64,000 nucleotides of DNA from Limnobaculum zhutongyuii (GTDB lineage Bacteria; Pseudomonadota; Gammaproteobacteria; Enterobacterales; Enterobacteriaceae), in the NCBI RefSeq assembly GCF_004295645.1, contig NZ_CP034752.1:2108001-2172000 (forward strand), read 5' to 3'. Under the pieces are notes generated by a model that worked only from the letters and a program-made list of their open reading frames with translations, ran no database searches and was not told the origin of the DNA. How positions within the stretch are numbered: the stretch's first letter is position 1; each line of letters begins with the position of its first letter. Made by a program: the position numbers and the translations under genes. Shown here one piece after another: positions 45,972 through 55,274 of this stretch.

Positions 45972-46511
45972 TTAATAAGACAATGTCTTCAGGGCTCGTT
46001 TACCCGCACTATAATGTCTATCTCCCTTATCATTATCAACAATAAGAGTCGTGACCAGTAAACTTCCGCGATACTCAGATAATTGCATCATAGAGGCACG
46101 CTTTCCCGATGACTTTATGCTCATCTTCTGTAATTCCAGCCAGATCACTTTTCGACCATTAACCTTACCCTCTCTCATCGTTGGCGGGGAAGAACCAAAC
46201 TCTTCGACCATCCCCTCAGCCACGGCGCGTAAATTAGACTCAGCCATCTTTTTACCCTTCATTTCAAACTGGCTGAAAGTCACCATTGCGCCGGTATTCC
46301 GATCCGTCATATACCATGCTTCTTTTGGGCGACCTGAGCTTGAATAGGCTTCTTTCAGTTTGTTATCCGGCATTTTCTGATACTCAGCGGGGAGTTCCAT
46401 ACGGGCTTTTCCATTGAATACCGATCTGGTTTTGGTATCCGCATAGCTATTGCCTCCCATCGTTGCTAAGGCGAAAAAGACCATCGTCATCCCTAATAAT
46501 GTTTTTACTTT
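45972..46511 (-). CDS. Exported hypothetical protein
   Basis: A 179-residue protein with a clear signal peptide (MKVKTLLGMTMVFFALATMG ... SYA, cleavage near residue 25). The mature part has FNGKARMELPAEYQKMPD, then AWYMTDRNTGAMVTFSQFEM and GKVNGRKVIWLELQKMS, a mixed alpha/beta periplasmic domain I cannot name. The start at 46511 is chosen because AGGAAG precedes it and it begins the signal peptide directly. The longer frame does not. It is probably monocistronic. Confidence 0.75.
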   Translation of the reverse strand, partial: KVKTLLGMTMVFFALATMGGNSYADTKTRSVFNGKARMELPAEYQKMPDNKLKEAYSSSGRPKEAWYMTDRNTGAMVTFSQFEMKGKKMAESNLRAVAEGMVEEFGSSPPTMREGKVNGRKVIWLELQKMSIKSSGKRASMMQLSEYRGSLLVTTLIVDNDKGDRHYSAGKRALKTLSY

Positions 46512-46767
46512 CATATTTCTTCCTGTCAGATATTTCATGTTATTTATCTAAATTCATCTCATGTCCAATGAGGATATAAAAACTAAAATTAAAGCGTGTT
46601 ATAACGAAATACACCTTCTTAAACTAACACTTCGAATGAATTAAAAAGCATAATTATCATATAGTTAATTAAAGATCATAAAATGTAAGATAACGAATAA
46701 ATTTGAATCTAGCACAGACATCTAAATAACGGCTTATCAGTAACGGGCATGAATGGATAAAATCAGG

Positions 46768-46920
46768 TTACTTTTTTCGGTCACATCGTTCCCAAATGTC
46801 AATACATCCTGAAACCACAAAGATAACCAGAGTAACCATCACGTAACCCATCATTGCCACCATGGCGATATCAATACTTAAAGAAAACAAAAACATTCCG
46901 GTTTCATCCCTGAACATCAT
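46768..46920 (-). CDS. Small membrane protein (50 aa)
   Basis: A short frame, MMFRDETGMFLFSLSIDIAM then VAMMGYVMVTLVIFVVSGC, ending in the charged tail IDIWERCDRKK. One or two membrane-spanning helices are likely. GAGAGGGA lies just upstream of the ATG pair. It starts 46 bp after the stop of the 162-residue membrane protein on the same strand and may share its transcript. No family is recognised. Confidence 0.5.
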   Translation of the reverse strand: MMFRDETGMFLFSLSIDIAMVAMMGYVMVTLVIFVVSGCIDIWERCDRKK

Positions 46921-46965
46921 TCCCTCTCATTTAATCCAATGGTTGCGGTATCAACACATGGTTAT

Positions 46966-47454
46966 CTACATCGAATTTAAGATATACCGCCGCCGCATAC
47001 GCCAGGTTATAAAAATCATCACGCCACCAAACAGACTAATCAGTCCTGCAACCATAAAATTAGTCCGGACTCGATTGTCATGAATATCTTTGCTCTGTGG
47101 AGCGGTAACTTTGTAATCCCCGGTTCGATCAATAAACACTTCCCGCTCAAGGTTATATTTACCGCCCCGGGAGATCCCGGTTTTTAACGATGGCGAGATC
47201 TTTTCTTCCGAGCGGTACTTTCCATCTGCCGATGCAAACACGGCATAATGACGATTAGCCACCTTACTGGTTCTCCGCCCGGTACGTTCCCGCTCCTCTT
47301 TCACCATAATTTCGCCGGTAGAAGTAAAGGTATAAATACCGATACTTTCATAACTACGCCAAACCGCATAACCAGTGGCGGCTGAAAAAACCAGTCCGGC
47401 AACAAAAATAACGACTCCCAGAACAATAAACCCGTTATATGTTCGTTTTTTCAT
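46966..47454 (-). CDS. Two-helix membrane protein, DUF3592-like layout
   Basis: A 162-residue protein with membrane helices at about 8-32 and 130-152, joined by an exoplasmic beta-rich domain (STGEIMVKEERERTGRRTSK; YAVFASADGKYRSEEKISPS; REVFIDRTGDYKVTAP). The layout, helix, small beta domain, helix, basic end RMRRRY, recalls DUF3592 proteins but the assignment is tentative. It lies between small envelope and zinc-ribbon genes upstream of the fimbrial operon. Confidence 0.65.
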   Translation of the reverse strand: MKKRTYNGFIVLGVVIFVAGLVFSAATGYAVWRSYESIGIYTFTSTGEIMVKEERERTGRRTSKVANRHYAVFASADGKYRSEEKISPSLKTGISRGGKYNLEREVFIDRTGDYKVTAPQSKDIHDNRVRTNFMVAGLISLFGGVMIFITWRMRRRYILNSM

Positions 47455-47494
47455 CTTGATGGCTCCCTGTATTTAAAACTTCCAATGGAATAAA

Positions 47495-47677
47495 TTATCC
47501 CGTTACTGTTTCTGCCACTTTTAATCGGCTAATTACATAAATATATTTATTCTGAAATGTCCTGTTGCAGTCGCAACATAAATAACGCTGAGCTTTAGCT
47601 TTGCTATAGCCATAGCGTCTAAAATTACTCCCTTCACAAAACGGACATCGTACTGAGAATTGGTTTTTATTTAACAC
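47495..47677 (-). CDS. Short InsA-like zinc-ribbon protein (60 aa)
   Basis: A 60-residue protein with the zinc ribbon of IS1 InsA: VRCPFCEGSNFRRYGYSKAK then AQRYLCCDCNRTFQNKYIY. Two CxxC pairs and the QRYLC...C..TFQ signature are clear. It stops soon after the ribbon, so the helix-turn-helix half of InsA is missing. AGGAG lies 8 nt before the GTG start. It is one of three such genes in the window and lies downstream of the fimbrial operon in transcriptional order. Confidence 0.7.
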   Translation of the reverse strand: MLNKNQFSVRCPFCEGSNFRRYGYSKAKAQRYLCCDCNRTFQNKYIYVISRLKVAETVTG

Positions 47678-47893
47678 GGTGGTACTCCTGTTATTGGTGT
47701 TATCAAAAATGGCGGATTACACAACCTGTCTTTAGCCAAGGCACTACCAGAGCAAACCGATTAGTATCCGGTAATGCCGTAGCAGGCAGAGAGAAATAAC
47801 ACCCAGCCAGCCTCATTATCCTTAGGTGTTATCACCATAAAGCTCTCTTATCAGTCAAAATATTTATTGAATATCCGGATTGTCGAATATCAA

Positions 47894-48140
47894 TTAATTA
47901 GCTATACCCGGTTTATCAATATTTGACAGGCCTTTAAGTAAAGAAAGCCGTTCTTTATTTAAATAATCTCTCTTTTTTTCTAATTCTTCAGGTGACTTAT
48001 AAGCGTTATAAATATTCACCCTGAAAAGTTCGTTTACAGTGACCACATAAATAGCGCTGATAACCTGAAGGTGCAGTGCCGTGTTTTTTAACCGCATTAC
48101 CTTTAAAGCAATATCGACAAACGACCCTTTTATTGAACAT
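47894..48140 (-). pseudogene. InsA-like zinc-ribbon gene with a frameshift
   Basis: From ATG 48140 (AGGAG 8 nt upstream) a 44-residue frame reads MFNKRVVCRYCFKGNAVKKH, GTAPSGYQRYLCGHCKRTFQ, GEYL and stops at 48006. A neighbouring frame then continues IYNAYKSPEELEKKRDYLNK and ERLSLLKGLSNIDKPGIAN to 47894. The relatives here read TFQ..YIY across this point, so the gene probably lost or gained bases in the TATTTATAA stretch. Repaired length would be about 82 residues. The 44-residue product may still be made and fold as a zinc ribbon. Confidence 0.6.
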
Positions 48141-48334
48141 GGTATTTTCTCCTGTAGCTTCACCTTTAAAATAAAAATTTAAATACTAATAAATTAAAAT
48201 TTAATAATGTAAAAAGGTTAATAATTAATTTTTATAAATTAAGCTTGTATTAGTAGCTTCCCAAAATAAATTGAGAATAGGTATTTAATTAATATCTAAC
48301 CGCTAATTATTTCGGTTTGGTATTTATTGTTTAG

Positions 48335-49669
48335 TTAATAATAAGTGACGAACATATTGACTTTTCCGGTTACCGGGCCGGCATAAGCCACTCCGTTACG
48401 TTTAATAGCGTTGCGCTGTACAAAGCGAGCAGCGAAAGAAGCTCTGCTTTGACTGTTGAATGTGATATCGGATGGATTGGTTTTTATGCTGCCGTGGGCA
48501 CCGGTATTCGTTTTATAGGTTGTCGTTGCTTCGCCCATTTTATGGACATTCAGGCGAGTACCGTTATAAAGCATTTCCACTTCCAGCCCTTCAATTTTTT
48601 GTCCACCAATGTTGTCATAAAGACTAATATTACGGTTGGTTAGAGGAGAATCGCCTGTGTCCTGGAAGCTGAATTCGACATTATCGAGTTTACCAGAGCA
48701 TTCAAGACTAATATTGACAGGTTTTATGTTTCCTTGGGCAGGCAGGCTCCCGATATTATTTCCAGTCAAATCAACCCAGCGGCCTAGGTCTATTTGGTAG
48801 TCCGCTGCTCCGCGGAGACGGCAGGCTGCGGGGTATATTAATATACCACTACCAGCGAGAGGACCTGGCAGTCTGGATAAACCGTTCAGCTCTTTCATGC
48901 TATTAAAATCCACGTATCCATTACTTGCACCAACAACACTTAATGCAATTGGTGATGTTATTGTAATATCGCCAGTTTTGATGAGTTCCGCTCTGATAGA
49001 ATACTTTGCCGTTCCCTTCAGCGTATATGTAAAGTTGCCAGAAGTACCCTTACTTTCTGGAAATCTCGACATTCTCACATAAAAAGTAGTAACACCGCTA
49101 ACTGTGAATTCACTGCCTGGTGGGGGTTCTGGGGTTGTGAAACCAGTCCCCTCAATAGTATTAATGCCAGTATGGCCTTGATGAATGTTATAGGTGGTCT
49201 CGTCTGATATTTTCAGATAAAACTTTACGCCAATGCCCTCTACAGACGTTTTATAAATACCCGGTGAAAGCTCTGTCGCGCTCCGTAAATAGGTGGCATA
49301 TATATAACCCAATGAGCCTGGTATTATCCCTGCATCAGTGATCAAATGATCCGCCCCCCAACTGCTCACACCAGAACTTGTACAGGACCAGCCAAAGTTG
49401 GGCAGGAAATTATTATAATCCCAAGAGTAAAGAACAGAGCCATTTGGTAAATGGTTATCCACTATCAGCTCTCTTGCCTGAGCGAAGGGTTGATATTCTG
49501 GATATATAAAGGTACATGTGCCTGCCGGTTTATTATAACTATTAGGGGAGTTTGCATATGTCCAGGTATATGCAACATGCGACATTCCCGCCCATGCCCC
49601 CCGCATCCCTCCCACCACAGAGATTACCGCAGCCAGTACAACCAGCGACATGCTTCTCAGTCTATTCAC
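48335..49669 (-). CDS. Fimbrial tip adhesin (chaperone-usher)
   Basis: A 444-residue exported protein: signal peptide (MNRLRSMSLVVLAAVISVVG ... AWA, about 27 residues), an N-terminal receptor-binding-type domain (about 28-230, with Cys in AGTCTFIYP and FGWSCTSSG), then a pilin-like C-terminal domain. That domain has LIYPAACRLRG and ISLECSGKL, and the terminal strand GPVTGKVNMFVTYY for donor-strand exchange. This two-domain layout is that of tip adhesins. Its GTG start overlaps the chaperone stop by 4 bp. The ligand cannot be told from sequence. Confidence 0.82.
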   Translation of the reverse strand: MNRLRSMSLVVLAAVISVVGGMRGAWAGMSHVAYTWTYANSPNSYNKPAGTCTFIYPEYQPFAQARELIVDNHLPNGSVLYSWDYNNFLPNFGWSCTSSGVSSWGADHLITDAGIIPGSLGYIYATYLRSATELSPGIYKTSVEGIGVKFYLKISDETTYNIHQGHTGINTIEGTGFTTPEPPPGSEFTVSGVTTFYVRMSRFPESKGTSGNFTYTLKGTAKYSIRAELIKTGDITITSPIALSVVGASNGYVDFNSMKELNGLSRLPGPLAGSGILIYPAACRLRGAADYQIDLGRWVDLTGNNIGSLPAQGNIKPVNISLECSGKLDNVEFSFQDTGDSPLTNRNISLYDNIGGQKIEGLEVEMLYNGTRLNVHKMGEATTTYKTNTGAHGSIKTNPSDITFNSQSRASFAARFVQRNAIKRNGVAYAGPVTGKVNMFVTYY

Positions 49670-50415
49670 AACCTCACCCCCGTATTCAGCACCTCAGTCT
49701 CCCCACCATAATCATTCACCGCACTGTAGGTCAGCGTTACTGATTTACCTTTAAAACTCTTCGGTACCGCATAGCGCTGGCTGCTCATCGGTGCCGGCAT
49801 CACTGTTTTACTTTCCAGCGTGGTGCCGTTTGCACCCCCCGCCTTCAGTTCCAGCTTGCCAAAGCTGATGTAATAAGGGGTTGGATTGGTGGCCTTTAGC
49901 CATACTTCGCCCCCATCACGCTCAACATCCCACTGTAATGACTTCACCGCATCGGCAGCCTTACTACCATCCAGCCCCTCTGGACGCACAAACACCTTCA
50001 GACGACTACGGATGGCCAGCACCAGTTTATTGTTCTCATTATCTTTCGCCTTGGGCGGGATTTCCTGAATCGACAACCAGTACACTGATTCCCTGTCCTG
50101 TGGGATTTCTGCCGGTAACACCACCAGACGCAGTTTGCCTTCCTGCTTACCAGCAATCTTCATTACCGGCGGCGTTAGTACTAACGGTAGATTATTCTCA
50201 TTGCCCTTTAAATCCTCCAGCCAGGACTGAATCAGGTAGGTTTCCTGACTCTCATTAATGACCTCAATCGGTGTCTCTTTGTCGGCTGCATAAGCCACAA
50301 TTCGGGTTAGCTGTGGCCGAACCGCACCGAAAGTCTGTGCCGAGAGCAACAGGGTTCCCAAAGCCAGTGCGGCGAGAGTTATACGTTTCATGTTATTCAG
50401 CCTGTTCAACATCAT
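49666..50415 (-). CDS. Periplasmic fimbrial chaperone (PapD/FimC type)
   Basis: A 249-residue protein with a signal peptide ending LLSAQTFG and the two-immunoglobulin-domain chaperone fold. The RPQLTRIVAYA start of the mature part, YLIQSWLEDLKGNENNLPLV, VLPAEIPQDRESVYWLSIQE and KLVLAIRSRLKVFVRP hold the conserved motif positions. The ATG at 50415 follows GGAAGTGG. Translation is coupled to the adhesin by a GTGA overlap. It follows the usher gene, unlike fim operons where the chaperone precedes the usher. Confidence 0.9.
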   Translation of the reverse strand: MMLNRLNNMKRITLAALALGTLLLSAQTFGAVRPQLTRIVAYAADKETPIEVINESQETYLIQSWLEDLKGNENNLPLVLTPPVMKIAGKQEGKLRLVVLPAEIPQDRESVYWLSIQEIPPKAKDNENNKLVLAIRSRLKVFVRPEGLDGSKAADAVKSLQWDVERDGGEVWLKATNPTPYYISFGKLELKAGGANGTTLESKTVMPAPMSSQRYAVPKSFKGKSVTLTYSAVNDYGGETEVLNTGVRL

Positions 50416-50481
50416 TTTTCCACTTCCTTTCAATTCATCACTATTCAATATCGGGCAATTGCTCCGGGTTAACTCTGGCTG

Positions 50482-53082
50482 TCAGCGGCAGTTCACCGGG
50501 ATTTTCTGATGCCATTGCGATTTATCGTCGGCATCCGGCAATTTGGGCAACGTAAACTGACACTGCTGGTTGTTTCTGCCCCAGGAAACGGTCAGTAATT
50601 CATCGTTGCGAGCATCCAGCCCGGTCAGGTAAGTCAAACCGTTATTGCCCACAATACCGGCCTCTTCATCCTGTCCCTCAACAGTCACTATCGCTCCTAC
50701 CGGTACTGCATTTGGACCCTGAACGATCACCATCGCCCGTCGCCCCACTCGGGTGGCAAAACGCATGAGTACTGCCGCGCCCTCGGTAGGCACCACCTTT
50801 CTGGCAGACTCTTTCAGCTCTACCGATTGAGTATTAGTCGTATCCAGACTAATGGTGTTGTAGCGATAAGGGCTCAGGTAGTTCACTACCGCACGCCCAA
50901 AATAATCGGTTTGATTATTACTGCCTGACACGCCGACACCTGATGCGCCCGGGGTTTCCACGATAGCGATGGTATCCCCCATTCGTGGGGTTAAAATTGG
51001 TCCGCCCTTATACAGAACTAAACCGCCAGACATCCCCGCCGAAAATTGATCCGAATAGTCACTGTGACTGATAGAGGTATTCAACATCGCCAGACTGGAG
51101 TCATAACTCAGGGAGGCGGACTCACTGAACTTTTCCTGATAATCTCGCTGTACGTTCAGGCTGTAGGACAGCGGACTGTTCTGACTGCTGCCCGAGAAGC
51201 CTACCGACTGGCTGTAACGGTTATCTTTATTGCGGGTCAGGTTGTAATTCACCGAGTTATAATTTTTGCCCCTCTCTCCCCAGCGCAAAGGAATACTGAT
51301 GCCCAGATTCAGTGAATTATCGTTGTCCCCTTTGCCATTTTTACTGTAGGTATAGGCCAGACTGATATTGGCTGGTCCTGCCATAAATCCATAGCCGGCA
51401 GAAGCCGAAGTGGTTTTTTCTGAGGTGCCGTAGTAACGATCCTGACTCAGCGTCAGATAAAGGCTGCCGTAATCTTGCATTCCCTGATTAACGTTCACTT
51501 CAAGGCGGCTGCGACGCCGTTTGTTCCACAGGCTATCGCCATCTTCGTAGTCGTTATCGTACCCTTCCCGGCGATGGTAATTACGGCTGTTAAATTCGGA
51601 AAACGAGAGAAAGTGCTCCGAGCGGTACTGATAACCCAAAATACGTAATCCAGTATCGGTGGTATCAAACTGTTTGGCGTACAGCAGGCGCAATGCGGTA
51701 CCATTTTTGGTCTCTTGATCATACTGACCGGATACCCGGTCATAGGTATAACGGGCCTGCGCCATATCCAGTGAAAATGCCCCAATATTGCCGATATTCC
51801 AGGCTGCACCCACGGCAACTGACTGGTAATCATCTGAGCCCAGACCGGAAACATTCAGGGTAAAGGCCTCAAATCCCCGCTCAATACTCAGCGCCCCCAT
51901 CACCGGTTTGTCTGATTGATTATCCCGGTACTCCCCTACTGACAAGCTATAGCGTAGTGCTCCGGGCCGTATCATATTGGGGAGCGAAGTATAGGGAACG
52001 CTGAACTTTTGCTCAGTACCGTCGGTCTCTTCTACCGTAACATCCAGATCAGCCCCCATTTGTGCGGAGTACAGGTCATCAATGGCAAACGCACCCGGCG
52101 TCAACGTTCGGCTGTAAACGATGTTTCCCCGCTGGCGTACAATCAAACGGGCGTTAGTACGCGCCGTTCCCCGAATAACCGGCGCATAAGTAAACTGCGA
52201 CTCCAGCAACATGCGCTCGTTAGTACCCAGGGTAAAACCCCGCAGTGGGATAACCCCCATAATATTGCTGGGGGTGTAGGTATAAATATCCCCTGCATAA
52301 ATTTTGGAACTCAGCGAAACAATATTTCTTTCGGCATACAACCGGTCATGGTTACTCTGCCAGCCCCGATCCGGATTCTTGTTAAAGGTATCAAAGCTAT
52401 AGACCCGCAAGGCACCAAAACTGGCGGTACTATTAAGACTGACGAAGGCGCTGTTGTTAATATTTCGCCCGCCATCACTGCCGCTGCTCTTCTGTCGGGA
52501 ATGATAAAAATAGCCGTTATAAGCGGTACGTAACGTTGGTGTACCATCATCCCATTCTTTAGGCGAAATCATCTGAAATCGCTGGCTATTTACTGCTTCC
52601 TGCGGCAAGGTCAGACGCAATTGCTGATGCGCATCATCATAAAATACTCTGGCGGCCGGAATACGCTGTTCTAAATCATCACAAACGGCCGATGCTTCTG
52701 AAGGCCCGTCATCATTTTTTAGTGACGTTCGCCAGTTGTCATACAGTTCGGTTTTAACGCCGGCGTCATTCAACAACCGACGATTCAGACAGGGCACTAC
52801 CTGCCCACCCTGTGACTGAGGAACAAAATTCACTTCATACACATCGGTGATCCGGTCATTGACCACCACTTCCACCCGTTTCATTCCGGGTGCAATGGCA
52901 TTTTTGTAGAGAAAGATGTCTGGCGAAGCGCCATTTTTGTCTTTTCGCAAAAACGCACTTTCAAATTCACTGTCATTTTCTTCTGCCCATACGCCAGAAG
53001 AAAATGACAGTAAAATCGACGCAGCAATAACCGATAAAGTGCATTGTTTTCTTATAATCATTCGCTTAGGTAACTTTATCAT
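50482..53082 (-). CDS. Fimbrial outer-membrane usher
   Basis: An 866-residue usher with a signal peptide (ending SSGVWA) and the N-terminal periplasmic domain (FESAFLRKDKNGASPDIFLY; CLNRRLLNDAGVKTELYDNW). The 24-strand pore has RGFTLGTNERMLLESQFTYA and an interrupting plug (NARLIVRQRGNIVYSRTLTP GAFAIDDL). Two C-terminal periplasmic domains follow (GRAVVNYLSPYRYNTISLDT; SWGRNNQQCQFTLP). Everything expected of a working usher is present. It is the second gene of the four-gene operon. Confidence 0.94.
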   Translation of the reverse strand: MIKLPKRMIIRKQCTLSVIAASILLSFSSGVWAEENDSEFESAFLRKDKNGASPDIFLYKNAIAPGMKRVEVVVNDRITDVYEVNFVPQSQGGQVVPCLNRRLLNDAGVKTELYDNWRTSLKNDDGPSEASAVCDDLEQRIPAARVFYDDAHQQLRLTLPQEAVNSQRFQMISPKEWDDGTPTLRTAYNGYFYHSRQKSSGSDGGRNINNSAFVSLNSTASFGALRVYSFDTFNKNPDRGWQSNHDRLYAERNIVSLSSKIYAGDIYTYTPSNIMGVIPLRGFTLGTNERMLLESQFTYAPVIRGTARTNARLIVRQRGNIVYSRTLTPGAFAIDDLYSAQMGADLDVTVEETDGTEQKFSVPYTSLPNMIRPGALRYSLSVGEYRDNQSDKPVMGALSIERGFEAFTLNVSGLGSDDYQSVAVGAAWNIGNIGAFSLDMAQARYTYDRVSGQYDQETKNGTALRLLYAKQFDTTDTGLRILGYQYRSEHFLSFSEFNSRNYHRREGYDNDYEDGDSLWNKRRRSRLEVNVNQGMQDYGSLYLTLSQDRYYGTSEKTTSASAGYGFMAGPANISLAYTYSKNGKGDNDNSLNLGISIPLRWGERGKNYNSVNYNLTRNKDNRYSQSVGFSGSSQNSPLSYSLNVQRDYQEKFSESASLSYDSSLAMLNTSISHSDYSDQFSAGMSGGLVLYKGGPILTPRMGDTIAIVETPGASGVGVSGSNNQTDYFGRAVVNYLSPYRYNTISLDTTNTQSVELKESARKVVPTEGAAVLMRFATRVGRRAMVIVQGPNAVPVGAIVTVEGQDEEAGIVGNNGLTYLTGLDARNDELLTVSWGRNNQQCQFTLPKLPDADDKSQWHQKIPVNCR

Positions 53083-53178
53083 TTTGACTTTCTCTCAGTC
53101 CGTTAAGTCATTTCATACCCACCACGACAATCACTGTCGTGGTGGTTGTTATTTCTACTAAATGCAGTGAGTTAATTA

Positions 53179-53766
53179 TCAGAAGTAGGAGATGACGAAA
53201 TCAGCCACTCCGGTTACGTTACCGGCCGTTACGCTCTGGTTAAGTGACTTATAGGCCGCTTTGTAGTGCAGATTAAGTGGCCCAGGAGAGCCGGCAACAG
53301 GCAATGCAGCCCCCGGATCGGTTGCGGTACCACCGTTAAGATCAATCTGCGTGGTGCCGTTTTGTTGCATGATGGCAACCGCGACGTTAGTTGCCGGTGT
53401 TGCAGCAGCGGTATTTGCCATCACATGGGCATCACCAGCCGGCGTGTTAGAGGTGGTGAACAGTGCACGTACGTTGTTCAGTCCGGTAGCTGCTTCACAT
53501 CCGGTTAACTGGATAGAGAACGGAGTCTGCCCAGCATAAGTACCTGTCGCAGCGTTCAGCGTGGTAGTGGTAACCGGCGGCAAGGTCAGCGTAGCTGAAA
53601 TTGGCGTACCCGTTGCTACGGTATCCGCAGTAACAGATGCAATCGCGGTACAGGCTGAATCTGTCACGGTACCGTTAAAAGTAATCGTTCCATCAGCCGC
53701 CTGAACGGCCGCACTACTTAAAGCCGTTGCCACAACGGTTGCCAAAAGATATTTATTCAATTTCAT
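53179..53766 (-). CDS. Major fimbrial subunit (type 1 pilin-like)
   Basis: A 195-residue pilin: signal peptide MKLNKYLLATVVATALSSAA ... QA, then the pilin fold with the N-terminal strand GTITFNGTVTDSACTA, the second cysteine in LTGCEAATGLNNVRALF and the end GVADFVISYF. Two cysteines form the usual disulfide. The protein is unusually rich in Thr and Ala. GGAG lies 6 nt before the ATG at 53766, which directly begins the signal peptide. It heads the operon of pilin, usher, chaperone and adhesin. Confidence 0.9.
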   Translation of the reverse strand: MKLNKYLLATVVATALSSAAVQAADGTITFNGTVTDSACTAIASVTADTVATGTPISATLTLPPVTTTTLNAATGTYAGQTPFSIQLTGCEAATGLNNVRALFTTSNTPAGDAHVMANTAAATPATNVAVAIMQQNGTTQIDLNGGTATDPGAALPVAGSPGPLNLHYKAAYKSLNQSVTAGNVTGVADFVISYF

Positions 53767-55170
53767 AACAAACTCCATGTTGGTATTTCACTTTCTAAAT
53801 TTAATAACCAATGTGTATTTTTTGGTTATATCCTCATGATCTGAGACACAGATAGATGGCCTGCGAAAGCAGCTATCCATGCTCTACTCACGTAAACACT
53901 CTCATCTTTTTATATGCATGAGAATTCATCTTTCAAAATAAGTTAATGAGAATAACTTAATGTGTTGAAATTATTTTTCTATCATCTTAATGTTTTTAAA
54001 AGTCCATTAAATAAGAGCAACGTCGCCCCATCACCCAGAAATCACAATGTAGTGATTTATTCAAAAAAATACCAATAAATTACTCTTTATCGCTTTTTAA
54101 ACATTAAAACACGATCAATAATGCTGTGCAACATGATCAATCCAGCAATAAAAACCAATTTAATCAAGTAAAACGATCAATAAATCTAATATGTAGTATT
54201 TTAATAAAATAATTAATATGAATAATTAATGAATATAGCCGATAAAACTTTTTTTAATCCACCTGTTTTTTTGTAAATTTAAAAAAACAGTAATGGATTT
54301 AATAAATTCATCACATAAAAAGAACCTTTCACCAGGTAATTAAAATAAAATAATGACACTACCAATTATGAGTACTTTAAATTTTACTGTGATTCTAATC
54401 ATAGATAAGACACTCAATATAAATTGATTAAAATCAAAAATACCGAATTAAACCAATTAGTAACAAAATAAATAAACAGCAAACATTATTAATTTTTCTT
54501 CAGAGAAAGCTAAAAATAAGAATAAAAATAATAATAACCAAAGAAATAGTTACATAATTAAATTATTTTAGTTTTAATTTATTTTCTTGTTTATGAAAAT
54601 GTAAGCCGCAGATAAAAATGAATACTACATTAAATAAAAAACATCTTGTGATGAGCGATAAAACTATAGCTACTCCATGGTTTGATCAGATCCATTATCA
54701 ACTTGCTAAATTCTAGTTATAAAAAACTCAGGTTTTCTCATTAATTTTTTCATCAAATGCAATTTTTCATACTTAGCATAGTTAAGATGATGGGTAAAAG
54801 TGTCGGAATATTTTTATAAAAATACCAATAGAGGATACATTCAATGACAAGCGAGATCTTCAGTTACTGTAATATCAAATAACCATCGCATCTTCATCAG
54901 TCCTGTTCGTAAAAATAGAATCGGATAAAGCATACATTCATAATGATTGAAAAGGTGTGTAGCTTTAATACGAAATACTTCATTTCCATCTTTTATCTGA
55001 TTTCTTTTGCCATACCGCCTCTGACGTCAGGTGCTCGATTTACTCCGCCACGAATAGATCAAGGGCTGACCAGCAAATCACTTTTTTACCCTCACTATAG
55101 TCGATCGAAACAACGCTAAAGTGGTATTCAAACCATCTTTGTTTTGTCAAACAGGCATGTTACATTGATT
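53767..55170. other. Long AT-rich region upstream of the fimbrial operon
   Basis: About 1.4 kb between the divergent pilin gene and the molybdate operon. It is very AT-rich with many A/T runs, except for a less AT-rich patch around 54990-55100. I found no supported gene and no invertible-element ends that I could match by eye. It must hold the fimbrial promoter; the composition suggests H-NS binding. Confidence 0.5.
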
Positions 55171-55198
55171 ATCGCTATATAAATAATAACATATCGAT
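55171..55198 (+). promoter_or_regulatory. ModE-like operator upstream of the molybdate transporter
   Basis: An imperfect inverted repeat, ATCGCTATAT (55171-55180) and ACATATCGAT (55189-55198), has 8 of 10 positions matching in the half-sites. The CG-N-TATAT core is what I recall of ModE boxes. It lies about 75 bp before modA, so molybdate-ModE would repress the operon. Confidence 0.6.
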
Positions 55199-55274
55199 AG
55201 CTTTTGTTTGTCATGCTGGCTACGTCATCGAACCCAAGGCCAGAACAGTATTTAATAATAATGAGAAATCCGTT

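Noticed and set aside
53767..55170. Possible fim-type invertible promoter element
   Set aside because: I looked for short inverted repeats flanking a few hundred bases and for a recombinase gene nearby and found neither.
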